Assembly: GCA_963733135.1 (NCBI GenBank)
Contig: CAVTBX010000010.1
Coordinates: 248,001-312,000 of the forward strand
Length of the DNA stretch: 64,000 nucleotides
Direction: 5' to 3'
From: CAVTBX01 sp963733135
GTDB lineage: Bacteria > Actinomycetota > Thermoleophilia > Gaiellales > Gaiellaceae
Part shown: positions 23,676 through 35,047 of the stretch, piece by piece
Layout: each line of letters starts with the position of its first letter
Numbering within the stretch: the stretch's first letter is position 1
Translations under genes and position numbers: made by a program
The notes under the pieces: generated by a model
Database searches by the model: none
The model's input: only the letters and a program-made list of their open reading frames with translations
Told to the model about the DNA's origin: nothing

Positions 23676-25091
23676 TCAGCGCCGCTCGAACGCGCCGATA
23701 TCGGGGTCTTGACGGCGGATGCCGCGCTGGTCGCGGCTCGGCGCCGTAGCGGCGTCGGCGCGGTTTCGCGCCGGGCTTCCGGCCTGAAGCGCCACCGTTT
23801 TCGTCGGCCCGCCGTTGTCGCGTAGGCGCCCTAGCTTCGGCGCGGAGCGTTCGATGTCCCCGGGCTCGTCGAACCCGTCGCAGAGGAAGCGGGTGGAAAG
23901 GAGGTTCTGCCCCCTCGATTCGAAGGGATCGGCACCAGAGCAGTCGTTCTTCACGGGCGGATCCCCGGGTGTCAACGCGGCCACAGTGTTGAGCGCGATC
24001 AGGCTGTTCTCGACGATGAATGTCTCTCCGTTGTCGTAGAGACCTCCACCCGCCTCACTCAGGAGCCCATCCGTGTTCCCGCGGTTCCGGACGACGCTCA
24101 CGGAGTTCAGCCGCACCGTTCCGGCGTCGAGGGAGATGCCACCTCCGCTCGACGGCGTCCGGTTGCCGACGACCGTCGAATTGACGACCACGAGCGGCAT
24201 CGTCCCGTCGACCTCGATCCCGCCGCCGAGAGCGCCGGCGCGGTTGCCGCTGATCGTGCTCGCGGAGATCCGGAGGCGTCCCAGGTCGGTGTAGATGCCG
24301 CCACCCTCGCTGCCCGTCCGGTTGCGCGCGAACGTGCTTCGCACGATCGAGGACTGGACGCCGGCGGTCGTCTGGAGGTAGATGCCGCCTCCACGGCCGA
24401 TGTCGTCCTCGTTCGCGTCACCGGTGTTCGACTTGACTGTGGAGGCCTCGATCGTGACCGGGCCCGAGCCGCCGAAGCAGCTCGCACTAATGCCGCCGCC
24501 GTCGCTCCCCGCCGAGTTACCGGCCACGCGCGAGTGACGCAGGACGAGAGGCGCGCCGGCTTCCGTGTGGATGCCCCCGCCGCAGGCCGCCGCTTCGTTG
24601 TCGATCACATGGCTCGAGACGAGGGTCAACCTCCCGGAGGCGCGAATGCCGCCCCCGTAGCCGGTGCTGCTCGATGCATTGCCGTTTCGGATCACAAGCT
24701 TGCGAAGGACGGCTTGCGAGAACACCTGGAACACACGGTCGAGCTCGCCGCCGTTCACGATGGCCCGGCCGAGACCCGGATGGACGATCGTCAGGCGGTT
24801 GTTCGTGATGTCGAGATCGCCCTCGAGCGCCCCGTCCTCGTCGATCCCGGCCTGCGACAGCCTGTACGGCCTGCGGCTCGGCAGCTCGATCCTGTCGGCG
24901 ACGCCGAGGCTCGAGTTTGCTGCGCGTACCGCCTCGCGAAGAGAGCAGTCGTTGGGCGTGCAGGGCCCGGGAACCGGATCGGTGCGCTTCGTGACGCGAT
25001 ATGTCGCTGCCGACGCAGCCGAGGCGACCACCAGCGCGACGGCGATCACCACCACCGGGACCAGAGCCCGTGGGACGGACGTGCGCATCAT
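23676..25091 (-). CDS. secreted CSLREA/right-handed beta-helix protein
   Basis: A 471-residue secreted protein with an N-terminal signal peptide (VPVVVIAVALVVASAASAA). A CSLREA motif (NDCSLREAVRAANSS) marks the start of the mature region. The remainder is a run of beta-helix rungs with repeated GGGI/GGGIYT and N.A.....GGG patterns (parallel beta-helix, polysaccharide-lyase-like fold), ending in the common choice-of-anchor block QRGIRRQDPDIGAFE. Such proteins are surface or extracellular; no catalytic residues are assigned. It lies between carD and ispD on the same strand. Confidence 0.85.
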   Translation of the reverse strand: MMRTSVPRALVPVVVIAVALVVASAASAATYRVTKRTDPVPGPCTPNDCSLREAVRAANSSLGVADRIELPSRRPYRLSQAGIDEDGALEGDLDITNNRLTIVHPGLGRAIVNGGELDRVFQVFSQAVLRKLVIRNGNASSSTGYGGGIRASGRLTLVSSHVIDNEAAACGGGIHTEAGAPLVLRHSRVAGNSAGSDGGGISASCFGGSGPVTIEASTVKSNTGDANEDDIGRGGGIYLQTTAGVQSSIVRSTFARNRTGSEGGGIYTDLGRLRISASTISGNRAGALGGGIEVDGTMPLVVVNSTVVGNRTPSSGGGISLDAGTVRLNSVSVVRNRGNTDGLLSEAGGGLYDNGETFIVENSLIALNTVAALTPGDPPVKNDCSGADPFESRGQNLLSTRFLCDGFDEPGDIERSAPKLGRLRDNGGPTKTVALQAGSPARNRADAATAPSRDQRGIRRQDPDIGAFERR

Positions 25092-25103
25092 CGATCGCGA
25101 CCT

Positions 25104-25610
25104 CTAGCTCGCGACCGCGGTCTTGTCCTTGACGTTGCCGAGCTCCTCGTCGAGCCAAGCGGCCGCCTCGTCCTCGTCCATGGCCTTCGCGTACATGAGC
25201 TCAGAGGCGAGGATCTTCTTGGCCTTGACGAACATCTGCTTCTCGCCCGTCGAGAGGCCCTTCTCCTGATCGCGGAGAGAGAGGTTCCGGACGACCTCGG
25301 CGAGCTCGAAGATGTCGCCCGTCTTCATCTTGTCGCGGTTGTACTTGAACCGGCGATTCCAGTTCTTCGGCATGTTCGTGCCGTCCCCATGCAGCACCTC
25401 GAGCACTTGCTCGACGAGATCCTCACCGATGACCTTGCGAAGCCCGACGCGCTCAGCGTTCTCGGCCGGGACGTTCACGGTCATGTCGTTGTGAAGAATC
25501 TGGATGGTGAGGTACTCCCGCTCCTCCCCGAGAACGGTGCGCGATTCCTTCTTGACCACGGTTCCAGCGCCGTGGTGGGGATAGACGACCTTGTCGCCGA
25601 CTTTGTACAA
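25104..25610 (-). CDS. carD: CarD-family RNA polymerase-binding transcription factor
   Basis: A 168-residue CarD protein that stabilises the promoter open complex by binding RNA polymerase beta. N-terminal Tudor-like domain: YKVGDKVVYPHHGAGTVVKKES; the C-terminal helical DNA-binding domain has NWNRRFKYNRDKMKTGDIFELAEVVRNL. The TTG start at 25610 is chosen because it follows AGGAGGAGG with normal spacing and matches the family N-terminus; longer frames translate the promoter. It heads a leftward unit with the beta-helix gene. Confidence 0.94.
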   Translation of the reverse strand: MYKVGDKVVYPHHGAGTVVKKESRTVLGEEREYLTIQILHNDMTVNVPAENAERVGLRKVIGEDLVEQVLEVLHGDGTNMPKNWNRRFKYNRDKMKTGDIFELAEVVRNLSLRDQEKGLSTGEKQMFVKAKKILASELMYAKAMDEDEAAAWLDEELGNVKDKTAVAS

Positions 25611-25663
25611 GCCCTCCTCCTCTACCCGAAAGGTGGTGCAGGCGCCGCCTGCCAAGCCGAGGC

Positions 25664-25669
25664 AGTCTA
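25664..25669 (-). promoter_or_regulatory. possible carD promoter (extended -10)
   Basis: In an AT-rich stretch upstream of carD, the minus strand reads TGC-TAGACT, an extended -10-like element about 50 bases before the TTG start, with only a poor -35 (CAACTT) 17 bases further. Start of transcription not determined. Confidence 0.35.
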
Positions 25670-25789
25670 GCAGAAATGTTACGAAAAAGTTGAGGTTTTC
25701 CAGGGATTTTGTGACAGACAGGACCTGGTGCGGCCCTATGTCCGCAAAGTGCAGGGCTTTTGTCGTCGAGACCTCGGGAGGAGAAGGCG

Positions 25790-25813
25790 GGCGGGGATGA
25801 ATGCCGCCCCTAC
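25790..25813. repeat. GTAGGGGC-type palindromic repeat
   Basis: Inner palindrome GGCGGGGATGAATGCCGCC, ending CCCCTAC. It abuts the disA stop codon, so the TAG stop is part of the repeat flank. Same family as at 9401, 13534, 28303-28476 and 40966-41031. Confidence 0.75.
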
Positions 25814-26865
25814 TACATCTGGAGGTAGCGATCCACAAGGTTGTGCTCCTGGAGGCGGCGGAGCCCCTCCCGGATCTCGCGGGCGCGAACCGCGCCGACT
25901 CCGTCGACAGCCTCCAGATCGCGATGGCTCGCACGAACGACGGCGTCGAGCGTCTCGAAGTCACGAACCACGTGCCGGATCACGCCGTCCGGCAAGCGCG
26001 GGATGTGCGAGAGCACTCGATAACCGCGCGGCGCAACCGTCTGGTCGAGCGGGTTCGCGTTGCGCGGATAGCCGAGCAGCTCCATCAGCTCATCGATCTC
26101 GAGGAGCTTTGTGTACGGCAGCTCGGCGAGCCGGTCGAGGATCTTGGCCGCGTTCGCCGGGTCGCCTGAGAGCTCATAGTCGAAGACGACTGCCGCCTTC
26201 TCGCGCGGCACCTCCTCGATAAGCTCGTCGAGCTGCATCCGAATCAGGCGCCCCTCCTCGCCGAGCTCGACGCAGTTCCTTTCAATCTCGTCGGCCATTC
26301 GCGTCGTCATCTCGGCCCGCTGGAGGACGATGAGGATGTCGTCGAGCATGACGGCGCTTTGGAACTCGAGCGCCGTCATGCGCGTCAGACCCTGCTCGAG
26401 CCTCGATCGGTAAGTCTCGAGCGTGGCGAGAGCCTGGTTCGTCCGCGCCAGCGTGTCGGAGATCTCGCCGAGCTGGTAGCGGAGGTCACCGTGGAAGAGC
26501 GTCACGGTCTCCCGCTGTTGCGAGATCGAGATGACGATCGCGTCGGTCTGCTTCGCGACGCGCTCGGCGGTCCGGTGACGGGTGCCGGTCTCGTCCGAAG
26601 CGATCGTCGGATCCGGCATGAGCTGGACGTTCGCGTAGACGAGCTTCGAGTTGTCGGTGTTGATGATGATCGCCCCGTCCATCTTCGCCAGCTCGTAGAG
26701 GAGCTGAGCGGTGAACGGCAGGTCGAGCCTCATGCCGCCGGAGAAGAGGAAGGCCAGGTCGCTGGGCTCGCCGATGACGATGAGCGCGCCGAGCTCGGCC
26801 CTGATGATGTCGTCGATTCCCGCGCGAAGCGCCGTGCCCGGAGCCGCGGCTCCGAGCGCCGACAT
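25813..26865 (-). CDS. disA: DisA diadenylate cyclase / DNA integrity scanning protein
   Basis: A 350-residue DisA that makes c-di-AMP from two ATP and scans DNA for lesions. The N-terminal DAC domain has the DGA motif in MDGAIIINTD and RHR in GTRHRTAERV; the C-terminal part contains a helix-hairpin-helix (LEAVDGVGAVRAREIREGL). The ATG at 26865 is preferred because AGGAGG precedes it. Placed 7 bases downstream of radA, the classic radA-disA pair. Confidence 0.95.
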   Translation of the reverse strand: MSALGAAAPGTALRAGIDDIIRAELGALIVIGEPSDLAFLFSGGMRLDLPFTAQLLYELAKMDGAIIINTDNSKLVYANVQLMPDPTIASDETGTRHRTAERVAKQTDAIVISISQQRETVTLFHGDLRYQLGEISDTLARTNQALATLETYRSRLEQGLTRMTALEFQSAVMLDDILIVLQRAEMTTRMADEIERNCVELGEEGRLIRMQLDELIEEVPREKAAVVFDYELSGDPANAAKILDRLAELPYTKLLEIDELMELLGYPRNANPLDQTVAPRGYRVLSHIPRLPDGVIRHVVRDFETLDAVVRASHRDLEAVDGVGAVRAREIREGLRRLQEHNLVDRYLQM

Positions 26866-26872
26866 GAGCCTC

Positions 26873-28225
26873 CTATCCTTCCGCGGATCCGCCCGCATTC
26901 AGCACCACCGTGATCGCCTCCCGCAGCGTCGCCGCTGCCTGGACGCGAATCTTGCCATGGCTGGCGGTGCCTTCAGGGGCGACGGCCTCGGCGAGGCCGA
27001 GCTTGGCGCACTCCCCCAGCCGGCGCTCGGCCTGGGACGCAGCACGCAGCCGGCCTGTGAGGCCGACCTCGCCGAAGCACGCCACGCCGGGCCGCACGGA
27101 GGCCCCACGTGCGGCGGACGCGATCGCGACGGCAATCCCGAGATCGGCGCCAGGCTCGTCGATCCGGACGCCGCCCGCGACGTTCACGAAGACGTCTGCC
27201 TGGCCCAGCGCGACTCCCGCATGGCGTCCGAGCACCGCGACGATCATCGAGAGCCTCTTCGGGTCGACACCCGTACCCACGCGGCGCGGCATCGCCAGAT
27301 CGGTCGGCGAGACGAGAGCCTGGATCTCGAGGAGGAGCGGCCTGGAGCCCTCGAGCGCGCACGTGACCGCCGAGCCGACCTCGCCCTCGGAGCGCCCGAA
27401 AAGCTCGGAGGGGTCGGCGACCCCGACGAGCCCATCGGAGGTCATCTCGAACACGCCGAGCTCGTTCGTCGAGCCGAAGCGGTTCTTGACCGCGCGGAGC
27501 ACGCGATGCTCGCGATATCGATCGCCCTCGAACTGGAGGACGCAGTCAACGAGATGCTCCAGAACCCGTGGCCCGGCCACCGACCCGTCCTTGGTCACGT
27601 GGCCCACGAGGAAGGTCGCGATGTCGTACTCCTTGGCGACGCGCATGAGCCGGCCGGCGGCTTCGCGTACCTGAGCCACGGACCCGGGGGCCGACCCGAG
27701 CTCGGGGTCGTAAAGCGTTTGGACGGAGTCGATCACACAGACTTCCGGCCGCTCGGCCTCGAGCGTGGCGCAGATCTCGGCGAGGTTCGTCTCGGCAAGG
27801 ATCTGGACTGCCTCGCCGCCGCCGAGCCGGTCGGCGCGGAGCTTGACCTGGGCCGCCGACTCCTCGCCGGTGACGAGGAGCGTTTTGCGATCGCCGCTCA
27901 TGGCGCGTAAGGCCATGAGGAGGAGCGTGGACTTTCCGATCCCAGGGTCGCCGGAGACGAGGACGAGCGAGGCGGGCACGAGCCCGCCGCCAAGGACGCG
28001 GTCGAGCTCGGCGACGCCCGTAGGCAGCCGCTCGGCGTCGGTGGCCTCGACCTCGACGAGCTTCAGGAGCGGCTTTGCTGGTGCGGCCGTCGCGACCATC
28101 TGCTTGGCGGCGACGCGCTCCTCGACGAGCGTGCCCCAGCTCCCGCAGTCCGGGCAACGCCCGAGCCAGCGCCCGGTCGAGTACCCGCACTCCGTGCAGG
28201 CGTGCTTGACGGCAGCCTTCGCCAC
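26873..28225 (-). CDS. radA: RadA DNA repair ATPase
   Basis: A 450-residue RadA/Sms protein acting in branch migration and recombination. N-terminal zinc finger CTECGYSTGRWLGRCPDCGSW, RecA-like ATPase with Walker A GDPGIGKST, the family motif KNRFG, and a C-terminal Lon-like domain (LFVNVAGG-like VFVNVAGGVRIDEPGADL). Co-directional with disA. Confidence 0.96.
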   Translation of the reverse strand: MAKAAVKHACTECGYSTGRWLGRCPDCGSWGTLVEERVAAKQMVATAAPAKPLLKLVEVEATDAERLPTGVAELDRVLGGGLVPASLVLVSGDPGIGKSTLLLMALRAMSGDRKTLLVTGEESAAQVKLRADRLGGGEAVQILAETNLAEICATLEAERPEVCVIDSVQTLYDPELGSAPGSVAQVREAAGRLMRVAKEYDIATFLVGHVTKDGSVAGPRVLEHLVDCVLQFEGDRYREHRVLRAVKNRFGSTNELGVFEMTSDGLVGVADPSELFGRSEGEVGSAVTCALEGSRPLLLEIQALVSPTDLAMPRRVGTGVDPKRLSMIVAVLGRHAGVALGQADVFVNVAGGVRIDEPGADLGIAVAIASAARGASVRPGVACFGEVGLTGRLRAASQAERRLGECAKLGLAEAVAPEGTASHGKIRVQAAATLREAITVVLNAGGSAEG

Positions 28226-28302
28226 CCCCCGAGTCTAGGCCCGGGTCCCGACGGCTCTGTGCCGATTCCGTGACGGCCCGTCGACGAGACCGCGCCGGGC
28301 GC

Positions 28303-28476
28303 GGGCGGGACAAGTCCGGCCCCTACACGTAGGGAGGGGAGTAGGGACGGCATTCATGCCGCCCGGCCGCGGGGCGCCTGGGGAGTAGGGGCGGCATTCA
28401 TGCCGCTCCTGCCGCGGGGCGTGCATGCGCTCACCCGCGATCCGCACGCGTAGGGGCGAGGCATGCCTCGCCCCTA
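28303..28476. repeat. cluster of four GTAGGGGC-type palindromic repeats
   Basis: Between radA (start 28225) and the oxidase gene (stop 28479) are four units: 28303-28326 (CGGGACAAGTCCGG type), 28341-28364 and 28385-28409 (GGCATTCATGCC type), and 28450-28476 (GAGGCATGCCTC type). Each has the GTAGGG(G/A)C or GCCCCTAC flank. The last unit ends 3 bases from the oxidase stop. The densest cluster in the window. Spacing is irregular, so it is not a CRISPR array. Confidence 0.85.
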
Positions 28477-28478
28477 GG

Positions 28479-29678
28479 TCAGCCGAAGCGCTCGACGCTG
28501 AACGGCTCTAGCTCAGGGGGCGCAGCTCCGTCGAGGATGAGATCGGCCAGGAGACGAGCCGTCGTCGGGGCGAGCGCGATGCCCATGCGGCCGTGGCCGG
28601 TCGCGAGGAACACGCGCTCGTTGCCGGGCACCCGCCCTAGAACCGGCAGGCCGTCGGCGGGGTAGGGCCGGAGCCCCGTCCACTCGAGCTCGACCTTCTC
28701 TGCCTTCCAGTCTCGGAAGTAGGGCGTCGCATCGCGCAGGATCGTCGCCAGGCGTTTCCGTCGGAGCGTCTCGTCGAGGCCCGTGAGGTCGAACAGCCCA
28801 GCAATGCGGAGCGACTCTCCGAAGGTGCTCGCACCGAGCTTGGCCTCCGCCAGATAGTACGCAGCCCGGGGAGGCGTGCCGCGCCCCTTGGCCGTCACGG
28901 AGTAGCCCTTGGCCGCCTCGAGCGGGATCTGGAGCCCGAGCGGGCGGAGCAGAGCGCCGGACCACGCGCCGGCCGCGACGACGACCGCGTCGGCATCGAG
29001 GGCATGCAGGTCGCGCACCTGGTGCTGCTCCCGAACCTCCGCTCCGAGCGTCCGAGCCGCTTCCGCGAGCCCGCGGGTGAGGCTTTCCGGCCGAACGTAC
29101 TGCTCCGCGGGAGCGTGGACCGCCCCGATCACGGCGTCACCAACCGCCGGCTCCACCTCGCGGGCCTCTCGCGCGTCCAGCACCCGCACCGCCCCCTCGT
29201 AGCCCGCCGCCTGGGCCTCCTGGAGCATCGTGACGTACTCCTCGAGACCCTCATCCGTGAGGGCGGCCACGACCATGCCCGACGCGGCCAGCTCGAACTC
29301 GACGCCTGCCTCGCGAAGTGCCGCGAAGTCGGCGACCGCCGCTTTGGTCAGCTCGACCGTCGCCTCGAGGCCGGCGCGATATGGCCCCGGTTTCGAGGCC
29401 CGCCAGAAGAGCCACGACCAGCGAAGGAACCCGGGGCCGAAGACGGGACGGATGCGAACCGGGCTCCCAGGCATGAGCATCCCGCGCGTGGCGGCCCACA
29501 TGACACCGGGCGCGGGAAGCGGCGCCGAGAGCCCGGGACAGATCCAGCCGGTGTTGCCGCGAGAGCAACCCATGCCCACGCGATCGCGCTCGTGCACAGT
29601 GACCTGAGCGCCCCGGCGGGCGAGCTCGTGCGCGCAGGCGAGGCCGACGGCTCCCGCGCCGACGACCGCAACCTTCAC
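28479..29678 (-). CDS. FAD-dependent amino-acid oxidase (DadA/glycine oxidase-like)
   Basis: A 399-residue DAO-family flavoprotein. Rossmann motif AVVGAGAVGLACAHELARRG at the N-terminus, the CSRGNTGWICPGLSAPLP segment typical of DadA-like enzymes, and the C-terminal FAD block FLATGHGRMGIALAPTTARLLADLI. It oxidises amino acids (possibly D-amino acids, glycine or opines); substrate undetermined. It lies 3 bases downstream of clpC on the same strand. Confidence 0.9.
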   Translation of the reverse strand: MKVAVVGAGAVGLACAHELARRGAQVTVHERDRVGMGCSRGNTGWICPGLSAPLPAPGVMWAATRGMLMPGSPVRIRPVFGPGFLRWSWLFWRASKPGPYRAGLEATVELTKAAVADFAALREAGVEFELAASGMVVAALTDEGLEEYVTMLQEAQAAGYEGAVRVLDAREAREVEPAVGDAVIGAVHAPAEQYVRPESLTRGLAEAARTLGAEVREQHQVRDLHALDADAVVVAAGAWSGALLRPLGLQIPLEAAKGYSVTAKGRGTPPRAAYYLAEAKLGASTFGESLRIAGLFDLTGLDETLRRKRLATILRDATPYFRDWKAEKVELEWTGLRPYPADGLPVLGRVPGNERVFLATGHGRMGIALAPTTARLLADLILDGAAPPELEPFSVERFG

Positions 29679-29681
29679 GGA

Positions 29682-32207
<2,526 letters not shown>

Positions 32208-32437
32208 CGCTCACGTCCTTTCTCGTGTAGCCGAGACCCCATGGTACAGAACCGATCGGGACGCACCTCGCGGGGCTCAACACCCGTATCGGCTGCTCGG
32301 CAGAATCGCTACAGGGTCTTTTTCGAGCCGCGTGTGAACCGCTGTTTTCCACCCTCTCCACCCCTATTCGCTGTGACGGCGCAGGCGGATGTTGGTTGGA
32401 GGGAGAGGCTTCCCGGCGCACGTTCCGGCGGTCGCGC
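32208..32437. other. intergenic, clpC promoter region
   Basis: About 230 bases between clpC (minus) and the RNA element ahead of the alkA-like gene. It should contain the clpC promoter and the promoter of the rightward transcript. No palindromic HspR-type (CTTGAGT-N7-ACTCAAG) or CtsR-type site was seen, and no convincing promoter hexamers were assigned. Confidence 0.5.
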
Positions 32438-32605
32438 TAGATGGTTGATTGGTAGTTGGGGTGCCGTCGGGGATGGCCCAGATCAAGCGAGGCTGCGTCA
32501 TCGTCGGCGGCCAAGGCTGGTGAGCCTTGGCAAGGATGGGGGCGCGGCCCCGCGCCGTGTCTGGGCCACCAGCCGGCGGTGCCGGAACTACCGATCAATC
32601 ATCTA
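32438..32605 (+). ncRNA. structured RNA element upstream of the alkA-like gene (copy B)
   Basis: A 168-nt element closed by a 20-bp stem with only two G-U pairs, TAGATGGTTGATTGGTAGTT (32438-32457) with 32586-32605, then CCGTCGG/CCGGCGG. An inner helix TGGCCCAGAT/GTCTGGGCCA (32474-32483 with 32559-32568) precedes the CAAG loop; hairpin CCAAGGCT-GGTG-AGCCTTGG (32511-32530) is followed by GCAAGGATG (32530-32538) and later CCAGCCG. It matches copy A in plan but not in stem sequence. It ends 10 nt before the GTG start of the alkA-like gene. Confidence 0.65.
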
Positions 32606-32615
32606 AGGTCGCCCG

Positions 32616-33515
32616 GTGACCGTCGAGACCGAGCTTCGGCCACGGCCGCCCTACTCGCTCGCGCTCTCGGCCCGCACCAAGAGCGATGCGACTCGCGTGT
32701 TTCGAGACGGGATCCTGACGGCCGCCTTCGAGGCCGGCGACGGGCCCGCACTGGCTCGGGTCTGGCAGCGTCGGGACGGGACTCTTGCCGTCCACCTCGA
32801 CGCGCACGACACGGACGCTGCACTCGACGTCCTCCGCTTCGTGCTCGCCTGCGACGAAGACCACCGGGAGTTCTTGCGCCGCTTCGCCGGCGATGCCCTG
32901 CTCGGGCCGGGGATTCGTCGGCTCCGCGGGCTGCGGCCCCTCCGCGTGCCGACGGTCACACATGCGCTCCTGAAGGCTGTGTGTGGCCAGCTCATCCAGG
33001 CAAGGGCTGCACGGTTGCTCGAGAACAAGCTCGTACGGCTCGCCTGCCGCGAGCACGGCGAGCTGCGGCTCCCTCCCGACCGGTCTACGTTCGCGGGATT
33101 CTCCCCAGCGCTCCTCGCCCGCAACGGCCTCGTCTCGCGCAAGGCGAACGCGCTCGTTCGTCTCTCACGGGAGACCGATCTCGAGCGCCTTCGGGCGGTG
33201 CCGACAGCCGCAGCACGCGCCCGCATCGAGCGTGAACGGGGGCTCGGCCCTTGGTCGGCTGGGATGATCTGCCTCTACGGCCTCGGGCGCTTCGAGCACG
33301 GGCTCGTCGGCGATCTCGGCCTCATCAAGCTCTGCTCGGCGCTCCTCGGGCGGTGGGCCGACGAGGACGACACGCGGGAGCTCCTCGAGCCGTACGGCGA
33401 ATGGGCCGGGCTCGCGAGCGTGTACCTGCTCGGCGGCGCGCCGAAAGCCGTTGGCGGCTCTACGCGAAGGTGGGCTGCTCGGCCGGGGCTACGGCCGGCC
33501 GGAACACGGCCCTGA
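32616..33515 (+). CDS. DNA-3-methyladenine glycosylase 2-like HhH-GPD protein
   Basis: A 299-residue AlkA-family base-excision repair enzyme. The glycosylase core shows VTHALLKAVCGQLIQARAARLLENKL, the helix-hairpin-helix-like GLGPWSAGMICLYGLGRFEHGLVGDLGL with the catalytic Asp, and YGEWAGLASVYLL near the end. The extreme C-terminus (AVGGSTRRWAARPGLRPAGTRP) looks non-conserved and overlaps a possible small gene on the other strand, so the true end may be earlier or frameshifted. GTG start; downstream of the structured RNA element. Confidence 0.85.
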   Translation: MTVETELRPRPPYSLALSARTKSDATRVFRDGILTAAFEAGDGPALARVWQRRDGTLAVHLDAHDTDAALDVLRFVLACDEDHREFLRRFAGDALLGPGIRRLRGLRPLRVPTVTHALLKAVCGQLIQARAARLLENKLVRLACREHGELRLPPDRSTFAGFSPALLARNGLVSRKANALVRLSRETDLERLRAVPTAAARARIERERGLGPWSAGMICLYGLGRFEHGLVGDLGLIKLCSALLGRWADEDDTRELLEPYGEWAGLASVYLLGGAPKAVGGSTRRWAARPGLRPAGTRP

Positions 33516-33606
33516 GCGCACGCCGCGTCCGCCGGACGGTCATCCCGCCGATCGCCAGCACGACGATGCCGAGGAAGATGGTTCCGAGGAGGAGCTTTGC
33601 CTTCAT
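33460..33606 (-). CDS. possible small single-pass membrane protein
   Basis: A 48-residue ORF: MKAKLLLGTIFLGIVVLAIGG forms one membrane helix, followed by a basic stretch TVRRTRRALRAVFRP. It overlaps the doubtful 3' end of the alkA-like gene by 56 bases and has no clear ribosome site. The TM-plus-basic pattern looks genuine, but coding status is uncertain. Confidence 0.4.
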   Translation of the reverse strand: MKAKLLLGTIFLGIVVLAIGGMTVRRTRRALRAVFRPAVAPAEQPTFA

Positions 33607-33694
33607 GCAGCCATGCTCGCACCCGGGCGGGAGATCGTTAATACGGCCCGCTGGCGTCTCGGGGTGCGGCTAACCCCACCGCCGAACCCTCTTC

Positions 33695-35047
33695 TTAGGT
33701 GCGGACCTCGGCCAGGGCGGGCTGCCTGTGCCGCTCTGAGTCCGTGACGGGCGGCCGCCCGTCACGCTCGGAATCCGTGTCGGCGGGCCGGCCCTCGATC
33801 TCACGCATTCCGGGCAGGAAGAGCGCGCCAAGGGTGAACACGCCGCCGATCACGGCGGCTCCGATCAGCGTGGCGCGGGCACCCACCAAGCCCGTGACCG
33901 GCGCCGTGAGTGCGAACGAGAGTGGAAGGAGGCCGATTGAGATGAGCCAGTCCAGGCTCGAGACCCGACCGAGCATCGAGGCCGGAACGTGGCGCTGCTT
34001 GATGGTGGCCCAGACGATGGTTCCAGCAGTCTCGAGCCCGTTGAACACGAGGCACGCCACCATGAGCTGCCACGACGCCGTCGCGAGTCCGTAGCCGGCC
34101 ACCGCGAGCGTGGCGAGCGTCCAGGTCGCGTACATGAACGTCACGTCGCGCCGCGGGTGGCCACGCTGCCCCATGATTAGAGCGGCGCCGATCGCCCCCA
34201 CGCCTCCGGCGGCGAAGACCAACCCGAGCGCACTCGCCGAGTCGCCGAGCTCGTTCTTCACGAGGTAGGGCAGCAGGACCTCGGCCGGGCCCATGAAGGC
34301 GAGGTACGCGACGGTGGCCGAGAGGAGCGTGCCCCAGAGCCAAACCCGGCCCCGGACGAAGCGCAGGCCCTCCTGCACGGCCTTGAGCGAGGATGCGACG
34401 TGTTCCGAGCGAGGATGAGCGGGCGGCCGGATCAGGAAGATGGCGACGGTCGACGCGAGGAAGGAGGCAGCGTCGACCGCAAAAGCGCCCCCGGTGCCGA
34501 TACCCGCGATGAGGGCACCGCCCAGAGCGGGACCGGCAAGCCGAAGCGCAATGGGCCGAACGAACTGATCGAGCGAGTTGGCGGCCGCGAGGTCGCCCGG
34601 CGGGACGATGTCCGGGACGATCGCCTCGAACGCAGGAGCGAAGAAGGCAGTGCCGACGCCGTACAAGGCGACGATGACCAAGAGCTGCCAAAACGTCAGG
34701 AGGCCCGTGAGGGCGAGAACCGCAAGCACCCCCACGACAAGCGCGCGCCCGGCGTCCGCCCACAGCATGAGCGTGCGCCGATCGAGCCGATCGCTCAGGA
34801 CCCCCGCGGGCAGAAGGAAAGCGATCGTCGGCACCGTCATCCCGATCCCGAGCAGGGAGAGCGCGGCCGGGGCGTTCCAGAGCTCGTAGGCCTGCCAGGC
34901 CATCGCAACGAGGAAGACGCCGTCGCCCACGAGCGAGACGGTCATTCCCGCCCAGAGGAGCCGAAAGTCCCGGTGCCGAAGCGGAGCGATCAGATTGACG
35001 CGCGAGAAGCCGCCCGGACGGTCCAGAGCCTCGTGACTATGCTGCAT
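33695..35047 (-). CDS. MFS exporter (EntS/MFS_3 type)
   Basis: A 450-residue major facilitator with about 11-12 membrane helices. N-terminal LIAPLRHRDFRLLWAGMTVSLVGDG and the GVLSDRLDRRTLMLWADAGRALVVGVLAV loop between helices 2 and 3 are typical of the MFS_3/enterobactin-exporter-like group. The start ATG at 35047 overlaps the GGDEF-EAL gene stop, so the two are coupled. Substrate unknown; as part of the operon it may export the product of the AONS-family enzyme. Confidence 0.85.
   Translation of the reverse strand: MQHSHEALDRPGGFSRVNLIAPLRHRDFRLLWAGMTVSLVGDGVFLVAMAWQAYELWNAPAALSLLGIGMTVPTIAFLLPAGVLSDRLDRRTLMLWADAGRALVVGVLAVLALTGLLTFWQLLVIVALYGVGTAFFAPAFEAIVPDIVPPGDLAAANSLDQFVRPIALRLAGPALGGALIAGIGTGGAFAVDAASFLASTVAIFLIRPPAHPRSEHVASSLKAVQEGLRFVRGRVWLWGTLLSATVAYLAFMGPAEVLLPYLVKNELGDSASALGLVFAAGGVGAIGAALIMGQRGHPRRDVTFMYATWTLATLAVAGYGLATASWQLMVACLVFNGLETAGTIVWATIKQRHVPASMLGRVSSLDWLISIGLLPLSFALTAPVTGLVGARATLIGAAVIGGVFTLGALFLPGMREIEGRPADTDSERDGRPPVTDSERHRQPALAEVRT

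Noticed and set aside
28303..28476. Possible CRISPR-like array
   Set aside because: Repeats are palindromic units of different classes with irregular spacing and no unique equal-length spacers; no cas genes are near.
32208..32437. HspR or CtsR operator upstream of clpC
   Set aside because: No inverted repeat of the expected form was found.
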